NCBI RefSeq assembly: GCF_002149015.1
Contig: NZ_NGFO01000035.1
Coordinates: 1 to 47,237, forward strand
Source of the DNA: Gordonia lacunae
Lineage (GTDB): Bacteria; Actinomycetota; Actinomycetes; Mycobacteriales; Mycobacteriaceae
Length of the DNA: 47,237 nt
Direction: 5' to 3'
Each line of letters begins with the position of its first letter. Position 1 is the stretch's first letter. This document shows, one piece after another, positions 8,681-17,069 of the stretch. Under the pieces are notes generated by a model, which ran no database searches, had not been told where the DNA came from, and worked only from the letters and a program-made list of their open reading frames with translations. The position numbers and the translations under genes are program-made.

Positions 8681-9832
8681 ATGTACACCATGGCCGAACG
8701 GTCCTCCTGGGAAGACGACGACCTCACCGCGCTGCGCGATCTCGCACGCAGCTTCTGTGAGAAGGAGATCCAGCCGAACACCGAGAAGTTCATCGAGCAG
8801 CACCACGTCGACCGGGACCTGTGGAACAAAGCCGGTGACCTCGGCCTGCTCTGTATGTCGATCCCCGAGGAGTACGGGGGCGGCGGGGGCACCTTCGCGC
8901 ACGAGGCGGTCCTCATCGAGGAGCAGGCGCGCGTCGCCGACAGCTCGTGGGGCGTCAGCCTGCACAACGGCATCGTCGCGCACTACATCCTGGAGTACGG
9001 CTCCGAAGAGCAGAAGAAGACCTGGCTGCCCAAGATGGCCAGCGGCGAGGCGGTCGGGGCCATCGCAATGACCGAACCGGGCACCGGATCGGACCTGCAG
9101 AACGTCAAGACGAAGGCGATCAAGCAGGGCGACGAGTACGTCATCGACGGTTCCAAGACCTTCATCACCAACGGTGGTCAGGCCGACATCATCATCGTCG
9201 TCGCCAAGACCGACGTGTCCGAAGGCGCCAAGGGCATCTCGCTCATCCTGGTCGAGGCCGAGCGAGAGGGCTTCCGCCGTGGCCGGGTGCTCGACAAGAT
9301 CGGCCAGCGCGGACAGGACACCTCGGAGTTGTTCTTCGACGGCGTACGCGTCCCCACCTCGAACCTCCTCGGCGCCGAAGAGGGGCAGGGGTTCGTCCAG
9401 CTGATGATGCAGCTCCCGCAGGAGCGACTGATCATCGCGCTGGCATCGGTGGCCGGCATGGAGAAGGCGGTTTCCGAGACCATCGCCTACACCAAGGACC
9501 GCACCGCCTTCGGCCGGCCGATCTTCAGCTTCCAGAACACCAAGTTCAAACTCGCCGAGGCGGCGACCGAGGCGCGGATCGCGCGCGTGTTCGTCGACGA
9601 CTGCATCACCAAGCACATCAAGGGCGAACTCGACATCCCGACCGTCGCGATGGCGAAGTGGTGGACCAGCGACCGCGCCATGGTGGTCGCCGACGAATGC
9701 CTCCAGCTCTTCGGCGGCTATGGATACATGAACGAGTACCCGATTGCCCGCCTGTGGGCCGACAACCGCGTGCAGAAGATCTACGCGGGCACCAACGAGA
9801 TCATGAAAGAGATCATCGCCCGGACGTTGTGA
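8681..9832 (+). CDS. Acyl-CoA dehydrogenase
   Basis: A 383-residue flavoenzyme that introduces an alpha,beta double bond into an acyl-CoA and passes electrons to ETF. The FAD/substrate signature AMTEPGTGSDLQ is near residue 127 and KTFITNGGQAD follows. The C-terminal family signature QLFGGYGYMNEYP leads to IYAGTNEIMKEIIA. The position of the MCAD-type catalytic Glu in that last motif is Ala, whereas Glu248 in LPQERLIIA aligns with the isovaleryl-CoA dehydrogenase-type base. This suggests a short/branched or long-chain enzyme with the alternative base position. The ATG at 8681 has only a weak ribosome site and the ATG at 8690 is possible. A strong hairpin follows the gene. Confidence 0.93.
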   Translation: MYTMAERSSWEDDDLTALRDLARSFCEKEIQPNTEKFIEQHHVDRDLWNKAGDLGLLCMSIPEEYGGGGGTFAHEAVLIEEQARVADSSWGVSLHNGIVAHYILEYGSEEQKKTWLPKMASGEAVGAIAMTEPGTGSDLQNVKTKAIKQGDEYVIDGSKTFITNGGQADIIIVVAKTDVSEGAKGISLILVEAEREGFRRGRVLDKIGQRGQDTSELFFDGVRVPTSNLLGAEEGQGFVQLMMQLPQERLIIALASVAGMEKAVSETIAYTKDRTAFGRPIFSFQNTKFKLAEAATEARIARVFVDDCITKHIKGELDIPTVAMAKWWTSDRAMVVADECLQLFGGYGYMNEYPIARLWADNRVQKIYAGTNEIMKEIIARTL

Positions 9833-9857
9833 CGGAAAACCTCTCTCGTTCGGCAGG

Positions 9858-9886
9858 CGGCCCCGGTGATCTGATCACCGGGGCCG
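9858..9886 (+). terminator. Strong hairpin terminator after acyl-CoA dehydrogenase
   Basis: A perfect 14-bp stem, CGGCCCCGGTGATC, is separated by a single T from its complement, 26 nt after the stop at 9832. No T-run follows. GC-rich hairpins without U-tracts are usual for actinobacterial terminators. Confidence 0.75.
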
Positions 9887-10074
9887 TCGCACACCCGTCC
9901 GGTTTCCGGTGCGTTCCGAATGTCTGGAGAACCGGGGCATTGTGACCAAGCCGATGATTCGTCAGCGGGACGAACGGTTATACGAGGAGCTGGAGTCGGC
10001 CGGTTGTCCGCGAGGGGAGTCAGTACAGACGATGACAGCACACCACCAGGTCGCTCGACCACAGCGAAGCGCAC

Positions 10075-11019
10075 ATGTCGTCGAGTGACAACGCGCTGGT
10101 GGACGGGCGGACCCGGCACTACGGCGAGTTCTACGGCGTCACCGAGGCTCCGGCGAACGATGACAGGCAGCCACTCGTCGTCTGGGGGAACTGCCAGGCC
10201 GAGGCGTTACGGATCGTGCTGTCGAGTTCCCCGGACCTTCCGTTCCGCACCGTTCGCGTCCCACCGGTTCACGAACTCGAGTCCTCCGACATCGCCCATG
10301 TCGAACGCCTCCTCCGTCGAACCGCGGTCATCGTCTCCCAGCCGGTGCGTGCCGGATACCGGGGACTCCCCATCGGTGGTCCGGACCTGGCCGACATCGC
10401 GCCGTCGTCGTCCGTCCTCGTATGGCCGGTCATCCGCTATGGCGGGCTGTACCCGTTCCAGGTCATCGCCCGACATCCAGCGCAGCCGTCCGCAGTGCCC
10501 GCCGGTGTTCCGTACCACGATCTGAGAACGGTCCTCGCTATCAGAGCGGGCCGCGGCCGCTTCGACGACTGGGACGTCGATGTCGCCGCCGAGCGTTTCC
10601 GGGAGGCGGCGCGCTGGAGTGTGGACCAGCTCGAGGTCCGCGAGCGTCGCCACTGTGACATCGGGGTCTCCGACATCCTGCTCGGTTTCGGGGCCGACGC
10701 CGCGCACACGATCAACCATCCCGGAAATCGGGTGTTGCTGGCTCTCGGTGGCCGGATCCTCGACTCGCTCGGGGCGGCGGCACCGGTTCCGCCGGCACGC
10801 GACCTGCTCGGCAACATCCGAGCACCCCTGGAACGACGGGTGATCGACGCGCTCGGTATCGAGGCGTCCCCGCGGGCGTCCTGGGACGTCGATGGCGAAG
10901 CCCGCACCGACGACGACATCCGGCGCCGCCAGATGCGCTGGTACGCCGAACATCCCGAGTTCATCGACGCAGTGCTGGACCGCTACGACGACCTCCTCGA
11001 GATCTTGGGTCTGCCGTGA
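10075..11019 (+). CDS. WcbI-family polysaccharide biosynthesis protein (putative acetyltransferase)
   Basis: A 314-residue protein recognised by the WcbI-type fold elements: VVWGNCQAEALRIVL near residue 35, IVSQPVRAGYRGLPIG about 60 residues later, and the conserved NHPGN motif. WcbI proteins act in capsule or other polysaccharide synthesis and are thought to be acyltransferases. No membrane segment or signal peptide is present. The C-terminal third (WYAEHPEFIDAVLDRYDDLL) resembles the tail of actinobacterial relatives. The gene overlaps the following glycosyltransferase start by 4 nt (GTGA), so the three genes to 13402 form one coupled unit. The acceptor sugar is unknown. Confidence 0.8.
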   Translation: MSSSDNALVDGRTRHYGEFYGVTEAPANDDRQPLVVWGNCQAEALRIVLSSSPDLPFRTVRVPPVHELESSDIAHVERLLRRTAVIVSQPVRAGYRGLPIGGPDLADIAPSSSVLVWPVIRYGGLYPFQVIARHPAQPSAVPAGVPYHDLRTVLAIRAGRGRFDDWDVDVAAERFREAARWSVDQLEVRERRHCDIGVSDILLGFGADAAHTINHPGNRVLLALGGRILDSLGAAAPVPPARDLLGNIRAPLERRVIDALGIEASPRASWDVDGEARTDDDIRRRQMRWYAEHPEFIDAVLDRYDDLLEILGLP

Positions 11020-12026
11020 CGGGACCGATCGGACACCTCATGGTCGGCCCCCGGTCGCACGGTGTGGTGCGGTACGCGAAATCGGTCTTCGACGCGGTGA
11101 GCGTCGAGAGCGCGGATCATCGGCTCGCGCACATGCGCACACTCGGTGCCGGTGTCGCATCGGGACTGGCCGAGTGCGCGCTCGTGCATGTGCACGTGAC
11201 CGATCGCCTGTTCGGGCGCACGCCATCGCAGGCTCGCGACAACGTGCTCGCCATGATCGCTGCGCTTCGGCGTCCGGTCTCGGTGACCCTGCACGACCTG
11301 CCCCAACCCTCCGACGGACGAGCGATGCATGCACGCATCGACTTCTTTCGTTCGGTGGCCCGATCCGCGACGGGTGTGATCGTGTCGAGCCGCCACGAGG
11401 CGTCGCTCTTCGCCGAGTACGTCGATGCGTCGATCGACGTGGAGGTCGTTCCGCTGCTGTTCGACACCGTCCGCGTCGACAAGCCCTCGGCGTCAGCGGA
11501 ATCGACCGTCGGAGTGCTCGGCTACCTGTACCCCGGGAAGGGGCACCTGGAGACGCTGCAGGCGATGTCCGACCTGGATCCGTCGATCGGCTTCATGGCG
11601 CTCGGCACCCCGTCGCCCGGCCACGAGGACCTGGCCGACGACCTCGCCAAGATCGCCGCGGACATGGGGAGGCGGTGCACGATCACCGGATTTCTGACCG
11701 ACGACGAATTGCGTCGGGCGTCGGCCGAGGTGACGGTCCCGGTCGCCTATCACCGGCACATGTCGGCGTCCGGGTCGATCAACTCCTGGATCTCCGCCGG
11801 ACGACGGCCGCTGGTCCCGCGCACCGCCTATACCGACGAACTCGCTGCGCGTTCCCCGGGTGTGCTGACGATGCACGCGAACGACGACCTCGCGCTTCGA
11901 GCCGCCATCGAGAGTGCGTTCGCGAACCCTGCGAGTACGTGGATCGATTCGGCCGTGACGCCGTCGCCGACGGCCGCCGACGTCGGCCGGACTCACGAGC
12001 GACTGTTGCGGCGGTGGAGCGCGTGA
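11016..12026 (+). CDS. GT-B fold glycosyltransferase (GT4-like)
   Basis: A 336-residue cytoplasmic glycosyltransferase. The N-terminal domain opens with GPIGHLMVGPRSHGVVRYAK and contains VHVHVTDRLFG and VSVTLHDLPQP, the pattern of GT4-type enzymes. The C-terminal nucleotide-sugar domain begins near VGVLGYLYPGKGHLETLQAM and continues through CTITGFLTDDELRR and a sugar-loop region SASGSINSWISAGRRPLV. The classic E-x7-E motif is not obvious, so the exact family is uncertain. The GTG at 11016 overlaps the WcbI stop, and its own stop overlaps the GTG of the next gene. It probably adds a sugar to the glycan also handled by its neighbours. Confidence 0.8.
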   Translation: MTGPIGHLMVGPRSHGVVRYAKSVFDAVSVESADHRLAHMRTLGAGVASGLAECALVHVHVTDRLFGRTPSQARDNVLAMIAALRRPVSVTLHDLPQPSDGRAMHARIDFFRSVARSATGVIVSSRHEASLFAEYVDASIDVEVVPLLFDTVRVDKPSASAESTVGVLGYLYPGKGHLETLQAMSDLDPSIGFMALGTPSPGHEDLADDLAKIAADMGRRCTITGFLTDDELRRASAEVTVPVAYHRHMSASGSINSWISAGRRPLVPRTAYTDELAARSPGVLTMHANDDLALRAAIESAFANPASTWIDSAVTPSPTAADVGRTHERLLRRWSA

Positions 12027-13402
12027 CCGTCGTCGAGCTCGACGACGGTCGGACCGTGGTGCCCGACAATCGCTGGGATCTGGTCGGCGACGCTCCGACG
12101 ACGACGCCACTGGTGAGTGTCGTGATCCCGCATTACAACCAACCCCACCAACTCGCGTTGGTCCTCGAGGCGTTGACCGCCCAGACCCACCCGCGGGATC
12201 GTCTCGAGGTGGTGGTCGCCGACGACGGTTCGACGTGTCCACCGGACGTGAGCGCGTGGACGTCGCGCCTCGACATCACTGTCGTGACCCAGGAGGACAA
12301 GGGCTTTCGAGCGGCGGCCGCCCGCAATCTGGGCGCCGCGGCATCGAGCGGCTCGGTCCTGTGTTTCCTCGACGCGGACACGGTTCCGACACCCGACTAC
12401 ATCCGGCGTGCGGTCAGATTGCCCGCCACGGCGCCGGACGCGCTCGTGGTCGGGCGGCGCAAGCACGCCGACCTGAGCCGGGTCGCCCCGGACTCGGTGG
12501 TCGAGTGGTTGTCCGAGCAGCGGCGGCTCCACCCCTCACATGACTGCGAACCCGGATGGCTGGTCGACGCGTATGACCGCACGTCCGATCTCCTCACCCC
12601 GGGCTGGGACGGCTACAAGTACCTGATCAGTGCGGTGATGTCCTGCAGCCGTGACTTGTTCGACGACGTGGGCGGATTCGATCCGTCGTTCATCCGGTAC
12701 GGCGGTGAGGACTGGGAGCTCGCGAACCGGGCGTTCATGATGGGCGCGGTCTTCGCACACGAACCCGACGCCCTCGCCTGGCACGATGGTCCCGACTGGG
12801 CCGAACGGCCGGTGCCCGAACGGATCTCGGAGAAGAATGCCGAAGCTCTCGCACTCGCACCGCTCATCACCGATCCGGCGGCCCGGACCGCCGGACTGCG
12901 GTACTCGATACCGGACATCGTGGTGCTCGTGTCAACGGACGGACACACCGCGGCGTCGCTGATACACACCATCGCCGGCGCGCTGCGCGGGGTGGACGCG
13001 GCCGTCTGGCTCGTCGGAGAAACCGCCGACGCGCTGCTGCTCCGGCTGGCCGTGCATGATTCGCGTATCCGGACCGGGACGCCGGACACATCGACGCTGT
13101 CACGGTGCAGGTTTGTCGTCGAGGTCACCGGACCCGTGGTCTTCTCCGATGACTCTCTCGCGCGGTTGACTGCCGAGGTCGCGCCGGGGGAGTGCGGCCG
13201 GGTGACGGTGGACTTCGACGGGTCACCGTCGGCGTCGGTGACGGTTGCGTCGTCTCGTGCACGGCACCGGGTCCGACGCTGGGCGGCGCGTACCGACCTC
13301 GGCGCCGACGAGCTGCTCGGCCGGTTGTTCGGGGTCCGGAGAGTGCGCCACAGTGAAGTCGAGATCGTCGTCGGAGTCCACGAACCTGCGCTGTCCTGGT
13401 GA
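12023..13402 (+). CDS. GT2 glycosyltransferase with galactosyltransferase-like C-terminal motif
   Basis: A 459-residue GT-A enzyme. After a short lead, VSVVIPHYNQPHQLALVLEA starts the GT2 domain. VVVADDGST and LCFLDADTV supply the nucleotide and metal-binding acidic motifs. Further on, GGFDPSFIRYGGEDWELANR is the Glyco_transf_7C signature. Residues from about 290 to the end form a separate, less conserved region without a membrane helix (SIPDIVVLVSTDGHTAASLI). The open frame extends far upstream, but that stretch is antisense-like and the GTG at 12023 overlapping the previous stop (GTGA) is the natural start. A GTG at 12014 is an alternative. Last gene of the wcbI-GT-GT unit. No terminator was recognised after it. 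Confidence 0.85.
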   Translation: MTVVELDDGRTVVPDNRWDLVGDAPTTTPLVSVVIPHYNQPHQLALVLEALTAQTHPRDRLEVVVADDGSTCPPDVSAWTSRLDITVVTQEDKGFRAAAARNLGAAASSGSVLCFLDADTVPTPDYIRRAVRLPATAPDALVVGRRKHADLSRVAPDSVVEWLSEQRRLHPSHDCEPGWLVDAYDRTSDLLTPGWDGYKYLISAVMSCSRDLFDDVGGFDPSFIRYGGEDWELANRAFMMGAVFAHEPDALAWHDGPDWAERPVPERISEKNAEALALAPLITDPAARTAGLRYSIPDIVVLVSTDGHTAASLIHTIAGALRGVDAAVWLVGETADALLLRLAVHDSRIRTGTPDTSTLSRCRFVVEVTGPVVFSDDSLARLTAEVAPGECGRVTVDFDGSPSASVTVASSRARHRVRRWAARTDLGADELLGRLFGVRRVRHSEVEIVVGVHEPALSW

Positions 13403-13468
13403 GTGTGGCGCAGGGGTCGGTGCGCGCATCGTGGAGCGGCGGGTGCTCGGCCTCGTGCTCGGGTGTGA

Positions 13469-13528
13469 CTGGTGCCCCCGGTCAGACTCGAACTGACACT
13501 GGACGGGTTTTGAACCCGTTGCCTCTGC
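13469..13528. repeat. 60-bp direct repeat, distal copy (candidate att site)
   Basis: This segment matches 35219-35278 at 59 of 60 positions; the only difference is C at 13515 versus T at 35265. The matching copy is the 3' three-quarters of an intact tRNA-Leu(CAA), including the encoded CCA. Both copies are in the same orientation. Duplication of a tRNA 3' end at the far border is the hallmark of tRNA-targeted integration. Confidence 0.85.
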
Positions 13529-13545
13529 TGTGTCTGATAGGGGGC
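13470..13545 (-). pseudogene. Damaged tRNA-Leu(CAA) copy
   Basis: Read on the minus strand, the T arm (GTCAG/CTGAC around TTCGAGT), anticodon arm (ACGGG/CCCGT around TTCAAAA) and CCA end match the intact tRNA at 35220-35296. The 5' part differs: GCCCCC at 13545-13540 can still pair with the 3' GGGGGC, but the D-arm sequence is unrelated and cannot form the GCC/GGC stem. It is best read as a tRNA 3' fragment left at an att site, with the acceptor pairing either coincidental or supplied by the element. It is unlikely to be a functional tRNA. Confidence 0.7.
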
Positions 13546-13713
13546 GGGGTGCGGATGGCCCACCGCCAGTCGGGGAACTCGGTTTCGATGCGGCAGATCC
13601 CGCGCATCGGAAGCCGGTTCACAGATCTCATCGCCGGCCGATGCCGGCAGCCCGCCGTTGCGGGCGTTGAAAGCGCTGGCTGACGCGATCGAGCCTGCCT
13701 CCCCGGCCGATCC

Positions 13714-13998
13714 CTCGAGGACCCGGCGCTCGCAGATTCGATTGTCGCCCTGCTCACCGCGCTTGCCGCATCAGCCAATACGGGGGCGTCGCCCGCAGGC
13801 GACCCGACGGTACTGAGAATGACGATCAGTAGCTTCCTCGACGACCACATCGCCGACCAGACTCTATGTCCGGACTCAGTGGCGGCCGCGCAGCACATCT
13901 CGATCAGGATTCTGCAGAGAGTAGTTGCCCGGCCGACCGCCGACGGTGGTGACTCGCCGGCCGCATTCATTCGGTGCCGCCGGCTGGAACTGACGCGC
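13714..13998 (+). pseudogene. Fragment of an AraC-family regulator
   Basis: The plus-strand frame through 13714-13998 reads LEDPALADSIVALLTAL, then SFLDDHIADQTLCPDSVAAA, QHISIRILQRV and AAFIRCRRLE. This parallels the intact AraC protein encoded at 29651-30619: VEDAVADLVSALI, FIEANLDDPGLSPAVVAAH, HHVSVRYLQKL, ATFIRQRRLD. The second helix-turn-helix and the signature after it are missing, and an in-frame stop lies just upstream of the homology, so the N-terminal domain is gone. It is a remnant and encodes no plausible protein. It sits immediately inside the left candidate att site. Confidence 0.72.
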
Positions 13999-14122
13999 TA
14001 CATGTGCTGTCAGTACAAGTCGGTAGGCCTACAGCACTGCAGATCGGCTTCAACGACGTGGACACCTGCGGTCGTGCCGCAGGTAGCACCTCGAACTCCC
14101 GAGTATGAGCGTAGGTCTCGAC

Positions 14123-15091
14123 TCACGTGCCCGTCACCACCCTGCCGAACTCATGCACTGACCCATCGAACGTTGAGGGACTGGCGTCGCGTCCCAAACG
14201 AGAGCCCGGGCCCGAGGACAAGACGGCCTCGCGTAGCTCCGCGATGACGGCCGACGCGTCGGAGATGCGCGTGCATAGCGACAGCGGGCACAGCGGCACA
14301 TCGGCGACCGGCACGAAGACCACTCCAGGGTTGCGATGGCTGTCGGCGACGAATCCTCCGGTGATGGACACCGCTTGGCCAGCCGCGACGACCTCGAGTA
14401 GTTCGTCGATGGTGCGGACGGACGGTCCGTATCTCACCGTCACTCCGCTCGGCCGGGGGTCGCAAGCCCACCAACGAACCCACACCGGGTCCGCGTCGTC
14501 GTTGGTGACATGAAGGTCGTCATCCAGCTCGTTGAGGTGGACCTCCGAACGATCGGCGAGCGGATGGGCTCTCGCCAGTGCGACCACTCTCGACTCGTGC
14601 CGGATGACGTCGAGCCGAAGTCCGGTCGAATCGGCGAAGGGCGGGCGCACCAGTGCTGCATCGACCTTGCCGTCGCGTACAGCGGAGGTCTGTTGCGACC
14701 ATTGCAGCTCGACCATCTGGATGGTCACATTCGGCACTCGACGACGTAGGTCATCCAGGATCTCCCGCGTCTGGGGGCCTGTCGATGCTGTCATGAATCC
14801 GATTCGCACAGTATGGGCGACTTCTCGCCGGTAGCTGTCCACGGCTGCGATCGCTCGATCGGCGGCGGCCAAGGCCTCTCGTGCCTCCGTCAGAAACCTC
14901 TCTCCCGCCGGGGTCGGTCGGACCGGGTGGGCGGAGCGGTCGAGGAGCTCTATGCCGAGGGAACGTTCCAACTTACGGATCTGCTGGCTGAGCGCCGGGG
15001 TGCTGACATAGAGGCGGTCGGCGGCGCGTCCGAAGTGACCCTCGTCCACGACAGCGATCAAGTACCTCACCAGCCGGAGATTGAGGCTCAT
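14123..15091 (-). CDS. LysR-family transcriptional regulator
   Basis: A 322-residue LTTR. The winged HTH is at the N-terminus: RLVRYLIAVVDEGHFGRAAD then STPALSQQIRKLERSLGI. The effector domain begins near VRIGFMTASTGPQTREIL and ends about residue 300. The start is taken at the ATG at 15091, where MSLNLRLVRY matches the usual LTTR opening. An in-frame ATG at 15127 would add 12 residues that do not look coding. It diverges from the SDR gene at 15344, and the 252-bp gap holds GTGA-N6-TCAC, so it probably regulates the SDR/NTF2 pair and itself. The effector is unknown. Confidence 0.9.
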   Translation of the reverse strand: MSLNLRLVRYLIAVVDEGHFGRAADRLYVSTPALSQQIRKLERSLGIELLDRSAHPVRPTPAGERFLTEAREALAAADRAIAAVDSYRREVAHTVRIGFMTASTGPQTREILDDLRRRVPNVTIQMVELQWSQQTSAVRDGKVDAALVRPPFADSTGLRLDVIRHESRVVALARAHPLADRSEVHLNELDDDLHVTNDDADPVWVRWWACDPRPSGVTVRYGPSVRTIDELLEVVAAGQAVSITGGFVADSHRNPGVVFVPVADVPLCPLSLCTRISDASAVIAELREAVLSSGPGSRLGRDASPSTFDGSVHEFGRVVTGT

Positions 15092-15343
15092 ACCCGCGAG
15101 GTTAGCATCAAATGTGACTGGAATCACCTCCCAGTAGCGCCATGAGCTGCAATGTTAGGGCTTTGGTTAACGCCTCGTCCGAACTATGTAATGGACGTCA
15201 CAGCGGCGTCGAGACAAGCTGAACTCGTCGGGATCGAGCTCGGTCAACGACTCGATCTCCGCACTTCGGCAGCGGACAGACTGCCCGATCATCGGGCCGA
15301 TTCGTCCGCGGTCCACGTCTCATCACTCGCAAGACGGGAAACC
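15092..15343. promoter_or_regulatory. Divergent intergenic region, LysR and SDR promoters
   Basis: This 252-bp non-coding region separates the divergent LysR and SDR genes. GTGACTGGAATCAC (15114-15127) is an interrupted inverted repeat, GTGA-N6-TCAC, close to the LysR start and a candidate autoregulatory site. No unambiguous -10/-35 pair could be assigned. Confidence 0.4.
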
Positions 15344-16123
15344 ATGTCCACCACCTCTTCATCACCCACACGATCGATCGTGACCGGCGCCGCCTCCGGC
15401 ATCGGTTACGCGATCGCCGAACAGCTCATCTCCGACGGGGGCTCGGTGGTCGCATTCGACCTCGACTCCGGGCGCCTTGATGACGCGGCAAAACAGCTCG
15501 GCGACAGATACATTCCACACCCCGGGAGTGTCACCGACGCCGACGAGGTCCAGTCGGTGGTCCGACGCGCCGAGTCTGACCTGGGCGGCCTCGACAGCCT
15601 GTTCAACGTGGCGGGCGCGATACGTCCCGGCCAGATCGCTGATCTGGACAAGGACACGTGGGACTTCACCGTCGATGTGGTGATGAGCGGAGTCTTCCTC
15701 TGCACCAAGTTCGCGGCGCAGAGCATGATCCGTTCCGGTACGCCCGGATCCATCGTCGTCGTCTCGTCAGTGAATGCGCACATCCCGCTGTATGGCGGAA
15801 GTGCCTATGCCGCAGGCAAGGCCGGGGCAGACATGTTCGCCAAGAATGCTGCACTCGAACTGGGGCGGCACGGTATCCGGGTGAATTCCGTACTTCCTGG
15901 TCTCGTCGACACCCCGATGGCCGACTTCATTCTCGGCAACGAGGGGATCATGGCCGAGTTCAATGCGAACGCAGTTCTCAAGCGTCCGGCCCGTCCGGCA
16001 GAACTGGCTGCGCCCGCGGTCTTCCTGGCGTCCGGTGCCGCCAGCTACATCACCGGAGCGAGCCTCGTCGTCGACGGCGGGTACGAGATCGGCAGCTACC
16101 CAGACCTCAGCAAGTATCTGTAA
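15344..16123 (+). CDS. Short-chain dehydrogenase/reductase (SDR)
   Basis: A 259-residue classical SDR. The cofactor motif TGAASGIGYAIAE lies near residue 14, FNVAGAIRPG is the NNAG-type strand, SIVVVSSVNA carries the catalytic Ser, and YAAGKAG gives the Tyr-x3-Lys pair. NSVLPGLVDTPM and the C-terminal ASYITGASLVVDGGYEIGSY are also typical. The acidic residue after the second strand (AFDLDSGRLDD) favours NAD(H) over NADP(H). The ATG at 15344 was chosen because it directly precedes the fold. The NTF2-like gene starts 15 bp after its stop, so the two are one operon. The substrate cannot be named. Confidence 0.92.
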   Translation: MSTTSSSPTRSIVTGAASGIGYAIAEQLISDGGSVVAFDLDSGRLDDAAKQLGDRYIPHPGSVTDADEVQSVVRRAESDLGGLDSLFNVAGAIRPGQIADLDKDTWDFTVDVVMSGVFLCTKFAAQSMIRSGTPGSIVVVSSVNAHIPLYGGSAYAAGKAGADMFAKNAALELGRHGIRVNSVLPGLVDTPMADFILGNEGIMAEFNANAVLKRPARPAELAAPAVFLASGAASYITGASLVVDGGYEIGSYPDLSKYL

Positions 16124-16138
16124 GGAGAGAGAACAGCC

Positions 16139-16795
16139 ATGAGCACAGCCCACGCTCCCATCACCACCCGTACGACCTACGAGGAGGAGTTCGTCCACAT
16201 GATGGACGACGTCGATGTTCTCATCGACACCCTCACGAACCCACTTCACCGCAAGATCCTCATCAACTACCGGCGGCACGGACTTCTCGAGGTGTCTGGC
16301 CGTTACGATGAACTGCTCGCGCCGAATATGACCGTCGCCCATCCCCACTACCGGCTTTTCGAAGGCGGCCAGGGAACGATCTTGGACGGTATGGAGACGG
16401 TGCGGGCGTTCTATCAGCAGCTTGCCGAGATGGACATGCTGGTCATGTGGACGGGCAGGCAGAAGATGGCCGTGCACGACTGGGGGTTCGCCGGCGAGGC
16501 CGAGTTCAGTCAGTTCGTTCCGGGTGCGCTACTCGGCGACAACGTCTTCGGTTCCATGAACAACGACCCCGCGGCTGATTCGTCGGACTACGATGCCAGC
16601 TCCTACTACCTCGTGCGACGTACGCTCGCCTTTGTGTGGCCCTACGATGAGAACGGCCTGATGCTCGGTGAACATGTCTACGAGGACTCCGAGTCCAAGA
16701 AGGTCACCAAGGTCAGCAATGACGACGTGATCACCAGTTCCCGGGCGGCAGAGCTGCTGGCGCCGATTATCGAGAAGTATGGCGTACCACAGTGA
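16139..16795 (+). CDS. NTF2/SnoaL-like protein
   Basis: The 218-residue product has the layout of NTF2-like (SnoaL-type) cone-shaped folds: an N-terminal helix with RKILINYRRHGLLEVSGRYD, then VAHPHYRLFEGG and ILDGMETVRAFYQQLAEM, then strands such as YYLVRRTLAFVWPYDENG. Such proteins include isomerases, hydrolases and dehydratases acting on small or polyketide-like substrates, but many are uncharacterised. A strong AAGGAGAGA site precedes the ATG. It is the second gene of the SDR operon and may act on the same compound. A 17-bp hairpin follows about 80 nt downstream. Family call is moderate and function is unknown. Confidence 0.72.
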   Translation: MSTAHAPITTRTTYEEEFVHMMDDVDVLIDTLTNPLHRKILINYRRHGLLEVSGRYDELLAPNMTVAHPHYRLFEGGQGTILDGMETVRAFYQQLAEMDMLVMWTGRQKMAVHDWGFAGEAEFSQFVPGALLGDNVFGSMNNDPAADSSDYDASSYYLVRRTLAFVWPYDENGLMLGEHVYEDSESKKVTKVSNDDVITSSRAAELLAPIIEKYGVPQ

Positions 16796-16876
16796 GAACC
16801 ACTGAGCGTGAGCTCTATTCGGAGGCGCTGACAGTCCGAGTCGCCAGCGGGTCGAGTAAATTGGGTACGTAGATGG

Positions 16877-16914
16877 ACAGTGGTCCCGGCGCGACGACGC
16901 GCCGGGACCACTGT
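16877..16914. terminator. Bidirectional hairpin terminator
   Basis: A perfect 17-bp stem (16877-16893 with 16898-16914) with loop ACGA starts ACAGTGGTCCCGGCGCG. It lies between the convergent stops of the NTF2-like gene (16795) and paaI (17070) and can serve both strands. The rest of 16796-17069 shows no gene. Confidence 0.8.
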
Positions 16915-17069
16915 CGTTCTTGGAAGACTCTTGCGCGACCGGGCGATCCCGTTCAATGAAGCCGGTGGGCCACATGCCGACTGAAACGTGTCGGACACCG
17001 GTCAGTTGACTTCCAGCGACTCGCTCGGCGCGTGTGCATGGGCGCAGATCGGGTCCCGCCAGAGTGATG

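Noticed and set aside
10892..12022. Long N-terminal extension of the GT2 glycosyltransferase
   Set aside because: The stretch overlaps the whole GT-B glycosyltransferase gene in another frame and has no protein-like pattern; the GTG at 12023 overlaps the previous stop.
13482..13970. 162-codon minus-strand frame over the tRNA remnant
   Set aside because: It crosses the tRNA-derived repeat and is antisense to the AraC fragment; no recognisable motif.
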